From: Erythroxylum novogranatense
Lineage: Eukaryota > Streptophyta > Magnoliopsida > Malpighiales > Erythroxylaceae
Length of the DNA: 64,000 nucleotides
Assembly (NCBI GenBank): GCA_029891385.1
Contig: CM057228.1
Span: 60,519,783 to 60,583,782, forward strand
Reading direction: 5' to 3'
Position numbers and translations under genes: made by a program. This document shows, piece after piece, positions 1 through 10,949 of the stretch (the first letter of the stretch is position 1; the number at the start of each line of letters is the position of its first letter). Below the pieces are notes generated by a model. It was not told the origin of the DNA, did not search any database, and saw only the letters and a list, made by a program, of their open reading frames with translations.

Positions 1-551
1 TTAGTATTAAATGTATTATTGTTTTTAATTTTATTATTATCTTTGTTATTATTATTATTATTATCATGATTATTTAAATTTTTAATTAGTTATAATTTCT
101 ATTATTATACTTATATTTTTTATAAGTCGTAAATTTCTTCTAATTATTAGTTGCAACAATTATTCTGATTAATTATGAAGCGAGGAAATTTCTCTCCACT
201 GACCTTTAGGGAAACATGCTCTATGAATCAAAATATGGTATAGGGAATTAAGAACAAAAGAACCAGTTTAAACAGCAAACAATCTCAAACCCACCACCCA
301 TCTACGAGCAAATGCATGTACGCGCTTTTGTATCCCAGTGGATACATTCATTTAATCCCGCAAGACCCTTGTATGTGCAAACGTTTGCTTCTATTGGCAC
401 AACAAGCTGCAAGTTAACAATCAATAGCAGACAATTTTAGATCTAACAACAGATAATATGGCATGGAGAGTTTACAAAAGCTTTTATTAGAAAAACATAA
501 AATGCAAAAGAAGAGAAAATTTTGATTTCTCTAAAACCATGATATTTGAAA
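1..551. repeat. 3' flank of mTERF copy A running into TTA-rich arm
   Basis: Bases 1-175 are TTA-rich. Bases 176-551 are the unique-looking 3' flank of mTERF copy A. The whole stretch is the reverse complement of the flank downstream of intact copy B (about 49,843-50,400) and of the flank of copy C (44,241-44,700). A polyadenylation-type AATAAA on the - strand lies near 483-490. The repeat runs off the left edge of the window. Confidence 0.85.
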
Positions 552-2335
552 TTAGTGATGGTCAGCAGAAGTTACATTTTTTATATTTTCCCACATAGTT
601 CGGCCTTCAGGATAATTGTCTACAAAATATTTTTCAAATCTTGCATCTGAACATGCAAGGATAGTGCTCAACGACAACATAGATTTTGCTGCACCTCTGT
701 CTCTTAGCCACACATATAATTTAAATCTTTTTTTGATCCTTGCTAGATCATAGCATAAATATGCTGGGAATGCCACCACCGACTGCAGTGGGTAGCCTAA
801 GCAATTTGTTAGCCAATCAATCTTTGTTTCAATTACATCTTTGCTCTGGTTAAGCACCATTGGGGCATGCTTAATAATGCTTGAAACAACATGGCAGTCC
901 AAACCAGCTTGCACAAGGCAGTCAAATCTCTCCTGCAACTGGTCCCCTCTGCCCCGAAACTTTTTCTGGGCTATCATCATTTCTTCAGAATTTTCAACAT
1001 AACCAAGTTTCACTAAGAATGTTGTTTTCTCCGCTCGTTTGGTTAGAAGGTGTGAAGCTAGTTCACTGCTTTTGATTCTTGATTTCGAAGCCAAGCTGAA
1101 CAACTTCTCCGGATCTTCTCTTATGATCTCGCATAAGCTTTCTTTGCTGATTTTTAACTCTCTGCAAACAGTTTTAGGTCCCTTCAGAGAACATGAACAC
1201 AAGAGTTCCATATTTGTGGCTACCATGTCTCTAGTGTCTTCTGCTCCCATTCCAATGTCGAACAAGAAACCTACAGCCCGAAAAAGATTCTTGGTACATT
1301 TAGCTGACAAAATTTGTGGATTTTGTATAATTAACGAATGAATCTCATTCATTTTGAGACCCAATTTGTGTAACCGCCCAAACAACGAGTACACCATTTT
1401 TCCAGAACCTTCAAACACCAATTCAGGATTTGTTTGAAAGAAGTTGTTTAACTGCTCTGTGCTATAGCCCACTTTTCGAAAAAATCCATGGTGTCAAGCA
1501 ATCTTCTCCAATTATAAGAGTCATCATCAGACAAATACCCACCAATCCACTCTTTTTCCAGTCCTAAACCACTTAATTTTTCCATAACCTTAACGAATGC
1601 ACTGTCTACACCGCCAACCAAGAGGGTTGGGCAACAACCAGCAAGCTTAATAACTGTTGATTTACTTAGACCCAGGTTTTCATAATCCTGAAGTTTCAAA
1701 GACAATAACCCGTAGTCATAGCTAAAAATCTCTCTTGCCTCCTTATACATCTTTCCCATCCTACCACGAGGAATCCCATAATTGCACAGTACATTAAAGT
1801 TTTCAAGCAAGAGATGATCGTCACTCAAGAACATCAAATGCTGAGGAAGAAGTGAAGAGTACTCAGAAGGGCTCAAACCTAAACTCTCGAGAAACGGCTC
1901 AAACTCATTGATGGGATTATAACGGAGGAACTTAGCCAATGAACGCTTGACATATTTCTCGCTATCTATCTTAGAAAGCAACATTTGTAAGAAATTAGGC
2001 GAATTCTTGCTAATATGCTCTGCATCAGAAAAACTGTAACTCCTGGTGCTATGCAAGTAATCAAAAAGTGCTTCTTGAGCGTCATTTCTAGCAGTCCGAG
2101 TGAAACGAAGACCAATAAGAGAACTATGTGACCGAGTTGAGCCAGAACGATGAATCATGGGAGTATAGGTAAGCCCAGGTCTAACAGAGCCCCGAATTTT
2201 ATGAGAAACGAATGATGGATTCTTTGCGGTGCTGTGCTTCTCATCTGAAAATGAACAGGAAACGAGAAAGCGGTCGACTTGCGCAATCATTCCACAGTAT
2301 TTAGAAACCCTCATACAAGTTCTGGGAAATACCAT
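552..2335 (-). pseudogene. MTERF18: mTERF family protein, copy A (single frameshift)
   Basis: Near-identical inverted copy of the intact mTERF gene at 48,058-49,842. Two open segments, 2335-1448 and 1472-552, together cover the whole protein in different frames. The break is at 1473-1476, where a run of five A on the coding strand in copy B is four here, so the protein leaves frame just after the MDF motif. The few amino-acid differences from copy B lie at N/D, S/N, I/V, F/V and H/Q positions. The start is the first ATG matching copy B's start; the open frame upstream has no ATG. It is either a very young pseudogene or an intact second gene with a one-base consensus error; the homopolymer context makes the second possibility real. 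Confidence 0.85.
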
Positions 2336-2900
2336 GTCAAAGACAGAAAACACAGGCACAAATTGGGAAGTAGAACACGAACCGGGAATCCGAGAAACAG
2401 AGAATGATAGAGTTCGAAACTTGCATGTAGACCCCAATATGTTCTGGCTGGGGAAAATCACAAACCGTCGTGTTGAACTTCAGCTGATAGTTTCCTCAAC
2501 TTGGGAGATTGAAGAGAACAAGAATATGTCCATAGACCTGAGAAGTGACAAACACAACTTGTGAAAATTGGAAATGCTCAGCTTCGGCCACTGATAAGAT
2601 GAAACACCTGGGGGCTAGGGTTTCTGAGCGTAGATCCTCTGTCAAACAAATCCCTGGCCAACCCTGTCTAACCAAAAAAAATAGAAAAATTGGACCGTTG
2701 CGTGTGGGATGGACAGGCCTGTGGGCGTTTTTTCAAGCCATATGTACTGACCCAGCCAGCCACGGAGATTTATTAACTGTTTTGCTGGCTGTAGATATAT
2801 TTCCGATGTTTTTTTTTACTTTTACACTTTTGCAGCATTGGAATTTTAATAAAAATATGTTTATTAAAATTTACAAACATTATTAATTTTGTTATTATTA
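2336..2900 (-). promoter_or_regulatory. 5' flank of mTERF copy A
   Basis: Matches the 5' flank of copy B (about 47,510-48,057) in reverse complement. At 2641-2690 it differs by a small block: copy A carries extra bases reading aacaaatccctggcca and lacks the palindrome AAACGGCGCCGTTT present in copy B. No TATA box could be assigned with confidence. From about 2880 the flank passes into TTA-rich repeat. Confidence 0.6.
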
Positions 2901-3058
2901 TTAAGTATATATATTTATTTATATACTTATTAAATTTTATTTTTATTTTTCTTATCATCATTATTATTATTATTATTATTATTATGTTATTATTATTATT
3001 ATTATTTAAATTTATTTCCATTTTATAATAACTATTAAATATTAATCTGAACATATAC

Positions 3059-3102
<44 letters not shown>

Positions 3103-4106
3103 TAAATTTAGTGCCATTATTATAATAAGATTTCTGTTAATAATTTCTTTGTTCTATTCTTATTCTTCTAATTATTATTATTATTTTATTTTTCTTATCA
3201 TTATAATAATATAATTATGTTATTTTTCTTATCATTATTATTATTATTATGTTATTATTATTATTATTATTTAAATTTATTTCCATTATTATTATTATTA
3301 TTATTGTTATTGTTATTATTATTTAAATTTGTTTCCACTATTATAATGACTATAAAATATTATTTAGAAATTACTTATTGTTATTATTAAATTTTTATAG
3401 AGTAATTATTAAATTAATTATAATTATTATTAAATTGGTTGTAAAAAAGTCATAAATCTTTTGCTATAAGTATTATTATTATTATTAGTATTATAAATAT
3501 AATTATATTTTGTTTATTTATTACGTGTATATATTTATTTGCTGAGTTATTTAAATTTATTTTATTATTTTGATAATAATAATAATAATAATTATTATTA
3601 TTATATAAAATATTATTATTTTATTAACTTTATTTAAATTTATTTCCATTATTATAATGACTATTAAATATTCAATTTAAATAACTTATTGTTATTATTA
3701 TTAATAATGTTATGATTATTTTATTATTACTTAAATTTATTTCCATTATTATTAGGTGTATATATTTATTTATTTAGTTATTATGATATTAATTTATTAA
3801 ATTTATCATGATTATTATGATTATTAATGTCATTATTTTTATTATGATATTAATTTAATTTCAAATATATAATAACTATTATACATTAATCTGAACATAT
3901 ACTTATTGTTATTATTATATAAATTTATTGCCATTATTATAATCACTTTTAAATTAGTTATTGTTATTATTAAATTTATTATAGAGTCATTATGAAATTA
4001 ATTATAATTGTTATTAACTTCATGTTAATAATTTCATAAATCTTTGTGGTATATGTATTATTATTATTAGTAGTATTATAATTTTTATTTTTTTTTTTCT
4101 TTATTA
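2901..4106. repeat. TTA-rich repeat block
   Basis: Built almost entirely of ATT/TTA runs (longest at 3061-3101) separated by recurring phrases. The segment from about 3098 reappears in the same orientation at 52,865-53,857 and 54,196-54,985. The part 3870-4105 reappears inverted at 15,991-16,230, 44,956-45,200 and 50,746-51,000. No gene was seen; the poly-Asn/Ile open frames here are by-products of the triplet repeat. Confidence 0.85.
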
Positions 4107-4290
4107 GCGGGCTCGCGCAGGCGCGCCTCGGTGACCTCGCTGAATGGGCGGGATCACCGAGGACGCGTCGCCTGGTGACCCTGTCTGAATGGGCAGGATC
4201 ACTAGGGCGACGTCTCGCCCTGGTGACCCTGCCTGAATGGTCAGGATCACTAGGGCGACGCGTCGCCCTGGCGACCCTGCCTGAAATGTG
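4107..4290. repeat. GC-rich palindromic island I1 (48-bp units)
   Basis: A sharp GC-rich island in TTA-rich DNA. It holds about four degenerate units of roughly 48 bp. Each unit has a near-palindrome with arms like TCACTAGGGCGACG and its complement, then a spacer reading like CCTGCCTGAATGG. It is closely related to islands at 52,590-52,701 and 53,858-54,025. Confidence 0.85.
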
Positions 4291-4869
4291 GATTTACATA
4301 ATTATGTATTATATACTAATACATAATTAATTTTATTATTAGTAATTTTATCATTGGAATTATAATTATTATTGATTTAGGCAGAATTTACTGTATAGTA
4401 ATTCTGATTAACATATGTAATATTATTATTAAAAATGTTTATTATTATTCATAACATTATGAAATTAATTTTTTAAATAAAGTGAATATTTTTAATTATT
4501 CGTATATGCACTGTTAAATATTATTATTATTTTTATTGCACAGTTTTTTAACATTAAATATTATTATTATTATTTACAGTTATTAGTATTCATAACTTGA
4601 TTTGAAATGAAATTGCTTATAAGAAGAAACGAATTCCACTCTGCAACGCTGTTATTATAAATTGTTATTAAATTTTTCCCACGATTATAATAAGTATTAA
4701 ATATTATTATTAAATTTGTAATTGTTATTATTAAATAATTTGTAGAGTAATTATGTAATTTATTGTAATTATTATTATTATTGTTATTAAGAACCATTGT
4801 TTGGTTTAAAGTGAACACATAATAGTCATTATACGGCAATACATATTCTTCGATTCTAAAGAATACCTA
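4291..4869. repeat. TTA-rich repeat left of MULE E1
   Basis: The part from 4290 to about 4451 is repeated at 52,702-52,876 and 54,024-54,197, each time directly after a GC island. The rest is TTA-rich with no gene. The boundary with E1 is set only by where similarity to E2 begins, near 4870. Confidence 0.7.
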
Positions 4870-4920
4870 AATTCGACTGAAACTAGTTAGTAGTTTTTAC
4901 TTTAATCGTCGAATACGTAA

Positions 4921-5100
4921 TCTTCTTCTCCCTCTAACCTTGTTCCTTTTAACAAACATATCCTTACACAAAAGCCTCCTTCCGACTTCTTGAAGTAGTG
5001 AAAATTTTTGGAGTCTCTCGTCAAAAGTTCCTCCTCTTCTCTAAAAAAGTTTTTCCTCTTCTTGACGTTCCAGCATTCTACCAGCAGATTGTAGGTAAGT
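4921..5100 (+). promoter_or_regulatory. 5' leader exon and splice donor of the E1 ORF1-like gene
   Basis: A TC-rich leader (TCTTCTTCTCCCTC) is followed by a conserved block ending in ATTGTAG and then GTAAGT at 5095. The same block and donor occur in E2 at 21,366-21,555. Conservation of the GTAAGT between the two copies supports a real 5'-UTR intron. The matching acceptor before the coding start near 7099 was not fixed. Confidence 0.5.
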
Positions 5101-7098
5101 TGTTTGTATTGTTTTGATTGGGTGATAGGTTTCGATTGAGTGACTGATATGTTGTTAATGTGGGTATTTTATCTGGGTATTTTCGATGAATTGCATCTGG
5201 GTAATTCGTTTGGGTTTTGTTTTTCGTATGGGTAGTTCATGTGGATAATTTCAATGGGTTTCGATGAATTACATCGTGTGTTCTTCACCTACTTTCAATT
5301 TCATACATCGTCGGAATCCCTCTGCACCCATTTTTGTGTCCCACTCACATTCACTCTCTACCTATTTCCTCACCGTAAAAGTCAATCTCAGCGTGGTCAC
5401 TGTCAGCGTGAAATGTGGACGCTGCACAGTCCACCGTTAACAGTGATTCATGCTGAACAGTCACTGTTCACGCTGACTGAAATATGGATCCTCATTGGTT
5501 TTGTTGTTTTCTCAAGTTAATGTGACAAGCTTCAAAACTTGCATTCAATACAATACGAATTAATTATCTACGTTTTCTGTGTATGGTATTTTGATTTTTA
5601 GGATTGTGATTGCAGGAGGTTGGACTATTAAATTCGGTTACTCCGTTGAGTGGAAGCGTAGTAGGTGTTTCTTCTTTACGTTGTTTAGGTATGGATTGCT
5701 ATTAGAATTGCATCATTTGAAATTGTTACTCGTTGTCCATGTGATTGATGTTTTGCATATATTTTGGATGCTTGAAGTTGGTAATTATATGACTGCATGT
5801 AGAGATTTGTACCAATAATGTTATCTGAAATAAATTGTATGTACTCTTCTTTTGTTCCATTCATATTTGTGTCCCATTAGGCTTGATGTTTGTTATTGAG
5901 TAGTAATTGGTCATTAGGATTAAGTGTAGCTTGTTATATATGCTAATTTAATAATGCACTCCAAAGAACACTATAAATTGTACTAATTACAATTTCACAA
6001 TTTGCATAAAGAAACAATGATATTACTAAAGTGTACAAGTAATTCGATGATTGCAAACAAAACAATGATTGCTTTTAAGACAAGTTCTCTTCCCAAATGT
6101 CAAAAAGTTGATTGCTTTTCCTCAATTACAACCATACATTTTGGTCTTTTACACCATGTATACTTATCAACATAACACACATGTTTATATAATCATCGCT
6201 TTTTAGGATCTTACATTATGTACTTGATAATGTTTATTCATTCAATAATTACAGCCCTTAAGATACTTGGAATTGCTTGTTATGTACTAAACTTGGACAA
6301 AACTGAACTCATAATTCAAATCTTTATACTAACCCAGTTAAAGAGAGAGTACAATTGCTATTGGTCACCGTGTTATGAGAGCGTAGTTTTGTGACATGTA
6401 ATTGATTCAAGATATAATTAATAGGGTAGCTAAATCAGAACCAAAATCAATCAAAACCATTGGATTCTATATAGAAACATCAAGAAGTCCAAATGATGGT
6501 TGTTCTCTTATTCGACATTATGCCTTCAACTAATTTGAAATATTTCATGATTGTTCTCTAACATTGTACATTGTTACAACAAATTGCTCGTTCTCGTTGC
6601 ATTTAACAATGATGACGCGAGTTGTGCATCATTTTTCAAAGGTTAGGATGAATAGGCAAGCGTTTTTTAAACTTTGTGAAATGTTAGAAAGTATAGGAGG
6701 TTTGAAGTGATGGACAAAACATGCTTATTGATGAACAAGTACCAATATTCTTACAACCTTCTTTCTTTGTCGTTGTCGTTGCATTTAACGAAGCATGTGT
6801 TGAATGATTAGGATGTTGGAATGAATTTAAGGTTGCATAGTGGGTAATTTAGGTTTTCCGTTATGAAGCCTTTGACTAATTTTTAGGCTTTTCGAACGAC
6901 ATCATCTGTTTATGGTTTCAGAATGATTGTAGCTATTTTCTTACAGTTATTTCCTTTCCCCGTGTTCACGACTCGCTTTAGTGGTTGTTCTTGCTTAACG
7001 CCTCCTTGTAAGTGAATGCAGGCCCTGTATACCCAATTAAAAAACCAGTTTGATCATCGGGTGAACTGTAACAATTACATGTTCTTAATGTTGAAGAC
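5101..7098 (+). other. Non-coding left part of E1
   Basis: Aligns with E2 21,556-22,671 except for an insertion at about 5264-5600. That insertion contains a hairpin: GTCAGCGTGAA at about 5404 and its complement TTCACGCTGAC at about 5467. Short open frames here (5239-5520, 5579-5818) have no counterpart in E2 and no recognisable motif. The region is best read as a 5'-UTR intron. Confidence 0.5.
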
Positions 7099-7665
7099 AT
7101 GGCAGCTGTGTACGATGCCCCTTTTCCCATTTATTCCGAGGAAGAAGGAGAGCGGTACAGGGATCTCCAAAGTAAGACGATTGAGGTTCCTACGTATTTT
7201 GATTTCGAGTTGCTCGATCAGATAGGGTTGAAAGACAGATTTATGAATTTATGTAGTCGAGGAGGTTGGCAAAATTTTGTGGGAATGAGTTGGCCCGTGT
7301 ACCGTGACCTAACATCGGAGACTGTGGGGCAACAACCGCAACCACAACATCAGTTCGCACAACAACATTCGCACCAACAACAGTCGCAATCAGATTTGGC
7401 CACGATACACCAAATGCTCCTAGATAACCACAACAGAACACAGGAGCAATTGGGTGCAATTACGGAACAGATGCATAGCATCAATCAGCAAATGGTAAAT
7501 ATGAATTCGCGCATGGTGGATATTGAGGGGGAGCTGGAATACATGGTAAACAAATGGGAAAAGGCATGGCAGGTGCAAGGACTGAATGTGCCATCTCCAA
7601 CCTCTCCTGGTGGAGGCAATCAACAAAAGGATGCCACAGACAGTGCAGACGGGTCGTGTTCTTGA
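7099..7665 (+). CDS. Gag/Athila-ORF1-like protein of MULE E1, internally deleted
   Basis: An open frame of 188 codons. The N-terminal part (residues 1-70) has the family motif VYDAPFPIYSEEEG, then IEVPTYFDFELLDQIGLKD and the GGWQNFV...WPVYRDLT block. The C-terminal part (about 75-170) is Gln/His-rich followed by a predicted coiled coil (repeated QxxMxxxNxxM pattern), ending in GLNVPSPTSPGGG. About 200 middle residues present in the E2 and E3 copies are missing: YRDLTSE joins directly to the Gln-rich tail, and the deletion keeps the frame. The MPPRRGRQ start of the E3 copy is also absent, so ATG 7099 is the first usable start. The full family resembles ORF1 of Athila-type retroelements; that is recalled, not searched. 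Confidence 0.55.
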   Translation: MAAVYDAPFPIYSEEEGERYRDLQSKTIEVPTYFDFELLDQIGLKDRFMNLCSRGGWQNFVGMSWPVYRDLTSETVGQQPQPQHQFAQQHSHQQQSQSDLATIHQMLLDNHNRTQEQLGAITEQMHSINQQMVNMNSRMVDIEGELEYMVNKWEKAWQVQGLNVPSPTSPGGGNQQKDATDSADGSCS

Positions 7666-7965
7666 ATTGTTGAGGTATGACAATTTTTGTTGCCTTTTGC
7701 GTTTTCTGTTATACTCTTTCCAGTGCTCTTCCACCTTGTCTGCATCTCTTTATTTGTTTGCTGTGAGGGTTTGAATGTTTCCGAACTTTTATCTGCACTA
7801 ACAGCATATGTCAAAACGACGAAATTGACTTCAGCTTTCTGATATTTTAAAGGATCGACTATAATTGGTTAAAGACATGTTTGTACTTGTACTTTTTATC
7901 TTCAAACTAAAGCTGTACGTTTGCTCAATCTTATTCACTTTTAACATGTTACTTGAATGGCCTCT

Positions 7966-8042
7966 ATTGTCGCAAGGGTTGGACGTGCCATCTCCATCTT
8001 CATCTGTCCGACCAAATGCAGAACGATCCGCTTCCTGAATTG
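7966..8042 (+). pseudogene. Second 3'-terminal exon copy of the ORF1-like gene
   Basis: Repeats the end of the gene: GLDVPSPSSSVRP, a short tail and a stop, followed by non-coding sequence to about 8390 that aligns with the 3' region of E3 (60,240-60,600). The first terminus (7570-7665) is closer to E2. E1 therefore carries two alternative 3' ends in tandem, one of each type, separated by about 300 bp. Confidence 0.5.
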
Positions 8043-10800
8043 TGGAAGTAAGACACTTGTGCTTCTTTAAATTTCTGCAACTTCTGATCCTCTTTTATTT
8101 TTGTGAAATATGGTTTGAATTTGTTAGAAAACTATGTTACAAGTCTATGAATCCTTCGCTATAAATTTGTTGTAATGTAGCGATGCTTTTGTTGTTGAAA
8201 ATGCCTTCTTATCTGTCACCAAATTGTTAATGTTACTTTCAGCTACTGTTTGCGAAATGCGTTCCTCTGTATAATCTTATGTTACAGTAATTATGTCACA
8301 GCATGTTGGCGGAAATGCTTTTTCCTAATTTTATTCCCAGTGACTCTTAATTGCAGACTAGGGAATCCTGAATTATTGGAAGACCTTCAGTATATGCATT
8401 TGGCTACATGAGCAAGGCTATGTAGTCAAGCAACCAAGTTCTGGACTTTAAAGATCAGGAAGAGAACAAGTTGAAGGAATGTGAATGAAATTGAAGCAGC
8501 AGTGCAGATTGGAGAAACGTCACAATGTTCAGCTGAAGCATTACATGCAGTTGACGACTTCAGATTTGTTTTTAGGCAAGCAGACCTATTAACTGTTCAC
8601 ACCTGAGATGCACAAATTAGTGTCAGATGAACTCCCAAGTTTATTCATGTCATGAGTGCCTTATTTTTAAAATTACAGAAGTTGAGTTTTAGCCTTTCTG
8701 AATGCTTTTGTGCATGTTTTGTTTTTGCTTTGAACAAACCTGATGTTGGGATTTAATGCTACTGATCTGTTATTCTTTAAACACAAACTTTACAACACAG
8801 TCCAGTCGTGAACACAATGATTATTGAACATTGGATTTTTTAGTGTGTTGTTCTGCATGTCTGTTGCTGCTCTATTGGTTTATATTTGATGAAGATGGAC
8901 AATGAGAGTGTCGGATGCTTGTTGCTAAATCAGACCATCACCATGTGCTTTTCACGTCACAGTTGTTATGACTCTCCAATGCTTTGCATTGCAGAGCCTT
9001 TGACCGTGTATTCACTTGCTTTTAGCTTTGCTTCTGATGTCAGTAAAATGTTCACGTGGGTGTATAAGCTCCAGCAGATGGTCCTTCTGTATTGTGGTCA
9101 CCCGACTGAGTTTTAGTTAAGTCAGTTGTTTGTATGTTGAAGTAACACCGCCAGCTTTCCCTTGTCTCCTTCTTGTGCGACATACGTAGTCTACACGTAC
9201 AATGGTTAGTAATAGAAGTTTTGGACAGTTTCTCCCATTGTTGTGAACTCTTAATTATTAATTTGAAATTAAACTAATATTTAATTTTGAATAATAATTA
9301 CACATTAAATATATTTTAAAATAATAATAAATTTATTTTATTTATTTTAATATTTAGTATAATATTTAATTAATAAAGTATTAATTAAATATTTACTTTC
9401 TAAATTAAGTTAATTTAAAATTATTCTTTATAAACTAAAATTTATTTTGATATATTTTAAAATCATAAATAAAATTTTGTTGATATTTATATATTTAATA
9501 TATGATTTAAATATAATTATATCATTAATAATGATTACATTAACTTTATCAATTTAATTAGAAATGTGATTATTATTAATTGTTAATATTTGTTAAGATA
9601 TGTTTAACCAGTATTTAGACTTAAAATGTAATTAAAATTTTTAGCAAGTATTTAATAAATAAAATTAAATTTTAACTTTTTTCCATTACCATTACAATTT
9701 AGACTTAAATAAAATTTTGATTTTTAAGTTGCGTTTTGGACTTAAAACAAACCTTAACCCAAATTCAAATTATCAGTATCAATCCTTTGAAAGATTCAAA
9801 TAGACACAAATTGAATCTTCTGCGACATTTGACACACAAACATAAACTCAAACACAAACATATACTCAAACACAACCAGGACACGTAGGAAGCAGTACAG
9901 GACACGTGATTCATGAAGCATGAATTCATTATTATACCAAAACAACAGCAATATTTTAAAAGCGTCATTTCAAAAACTTTTTTCCTGCCACATGTTAATA
10001 AGCTGCTAAGTCTTTTCATGGTATAATATGAACATCAAAGTCCTTCAAGGAAGTCAGTTGTTGACATGAACTCATAACTATTAACGTGTACCAATGTTCT
10101 AGTTTTGACAGGGTACACTTTGTCAACACGGCTTGTGTTTTTAATCAAAAGCTCTCCAACTCTAACCTTACTATTGAACAAAACTGGAACCCCCTCTCAA
10201 TGCAGTTCCTAAAGCTTGCCATGCTGCTGAAGCAAAATTGTCCACAGCATCATGAAGAGGCTTCAAACCCTATGAATATGAACACAGAAGTGTAAATAGT
10301 AGTTAATGAAGCAAACAATTTGAACATAAGTAGGCATCTGACAGAAGTGAACAACCAGTGAAGCCGGAGCTTCGACTTGTTACAAAGTTTAGTAACAAAC
10401 AGCATAACAACAGCAATAATTCACCCATTGAGAGAGCGATAATAACATTATGACATAATACAAAGGAATCCTATTAACTAGAATGGAGAATGCGTGAAAA
10501 TTGAACGTTGCAGGGAAACGTCGTATTGAATTGCAAACGGTGTCATAACACAATGACTGACATTCGACATTTAACCTCAAACAAGGCCGATACTTATTCA
10601 AAACATCGTTGCTATAGACTAGACAAAGACCATTGACACACCACACTAGAGCGAGCCAATATTATAACATGGTGAACACCTGATAGGTATATGGTGCTTA
10701 GTACGTACTATGTTATCAGAATGATCTTGTACACACACAAAACTTTTTGGCACGAAGGCAACTATGACAGTTGTCAATCGACATTTCAAGCCCAAAGTTG
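8043..10800. other. Non-coding centre of E1
   Basis: The space between the convergent genes. 8043-8400 is homologous to the E3 3' region. 8450-9230 partly matches E2 24,480-24,660. 9240-9760 is AT-rich without TTA periodicity and absent from E2. 9870-10,120 aligns with E2 24,740-24,870. Open frames at 8886-9116, 9765-10,019, 10,086-10,295 and 10,389-10,828 are short and motif-less, and I do not support them as genes. Confidence 0.5.
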
Positions 10801-10949
10801 CTGATATCTTACAAATTTGCAATTCCAAAAGTCTGGTGGGCCTGTCAACGAAAATCCATGGTTAACAATTAAAACAAACCAACACATGTCATGCAATTAT
10901 ACAACATAATTGAAATGATCAACAAAACGTTCGTGTTATTACCATAAGT

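Noticed and set aside
2773..3117. Open frame with Asn-rich repeats
   Set aside because: Same triplet-repeat artefact, partly overlapping the mTERF 5' flank.
5239..5818. Two open frames in the left part of E1
   Set aside because: They lie in an insertion or in intron-like sequence, are not open in E2, and have no motif.
10389..10828. Two open frames on the - strand in the E1 centre
   Set aside because: No motif and no counterpart in E2; they could at most be remnants of 3' exons of the transposase.
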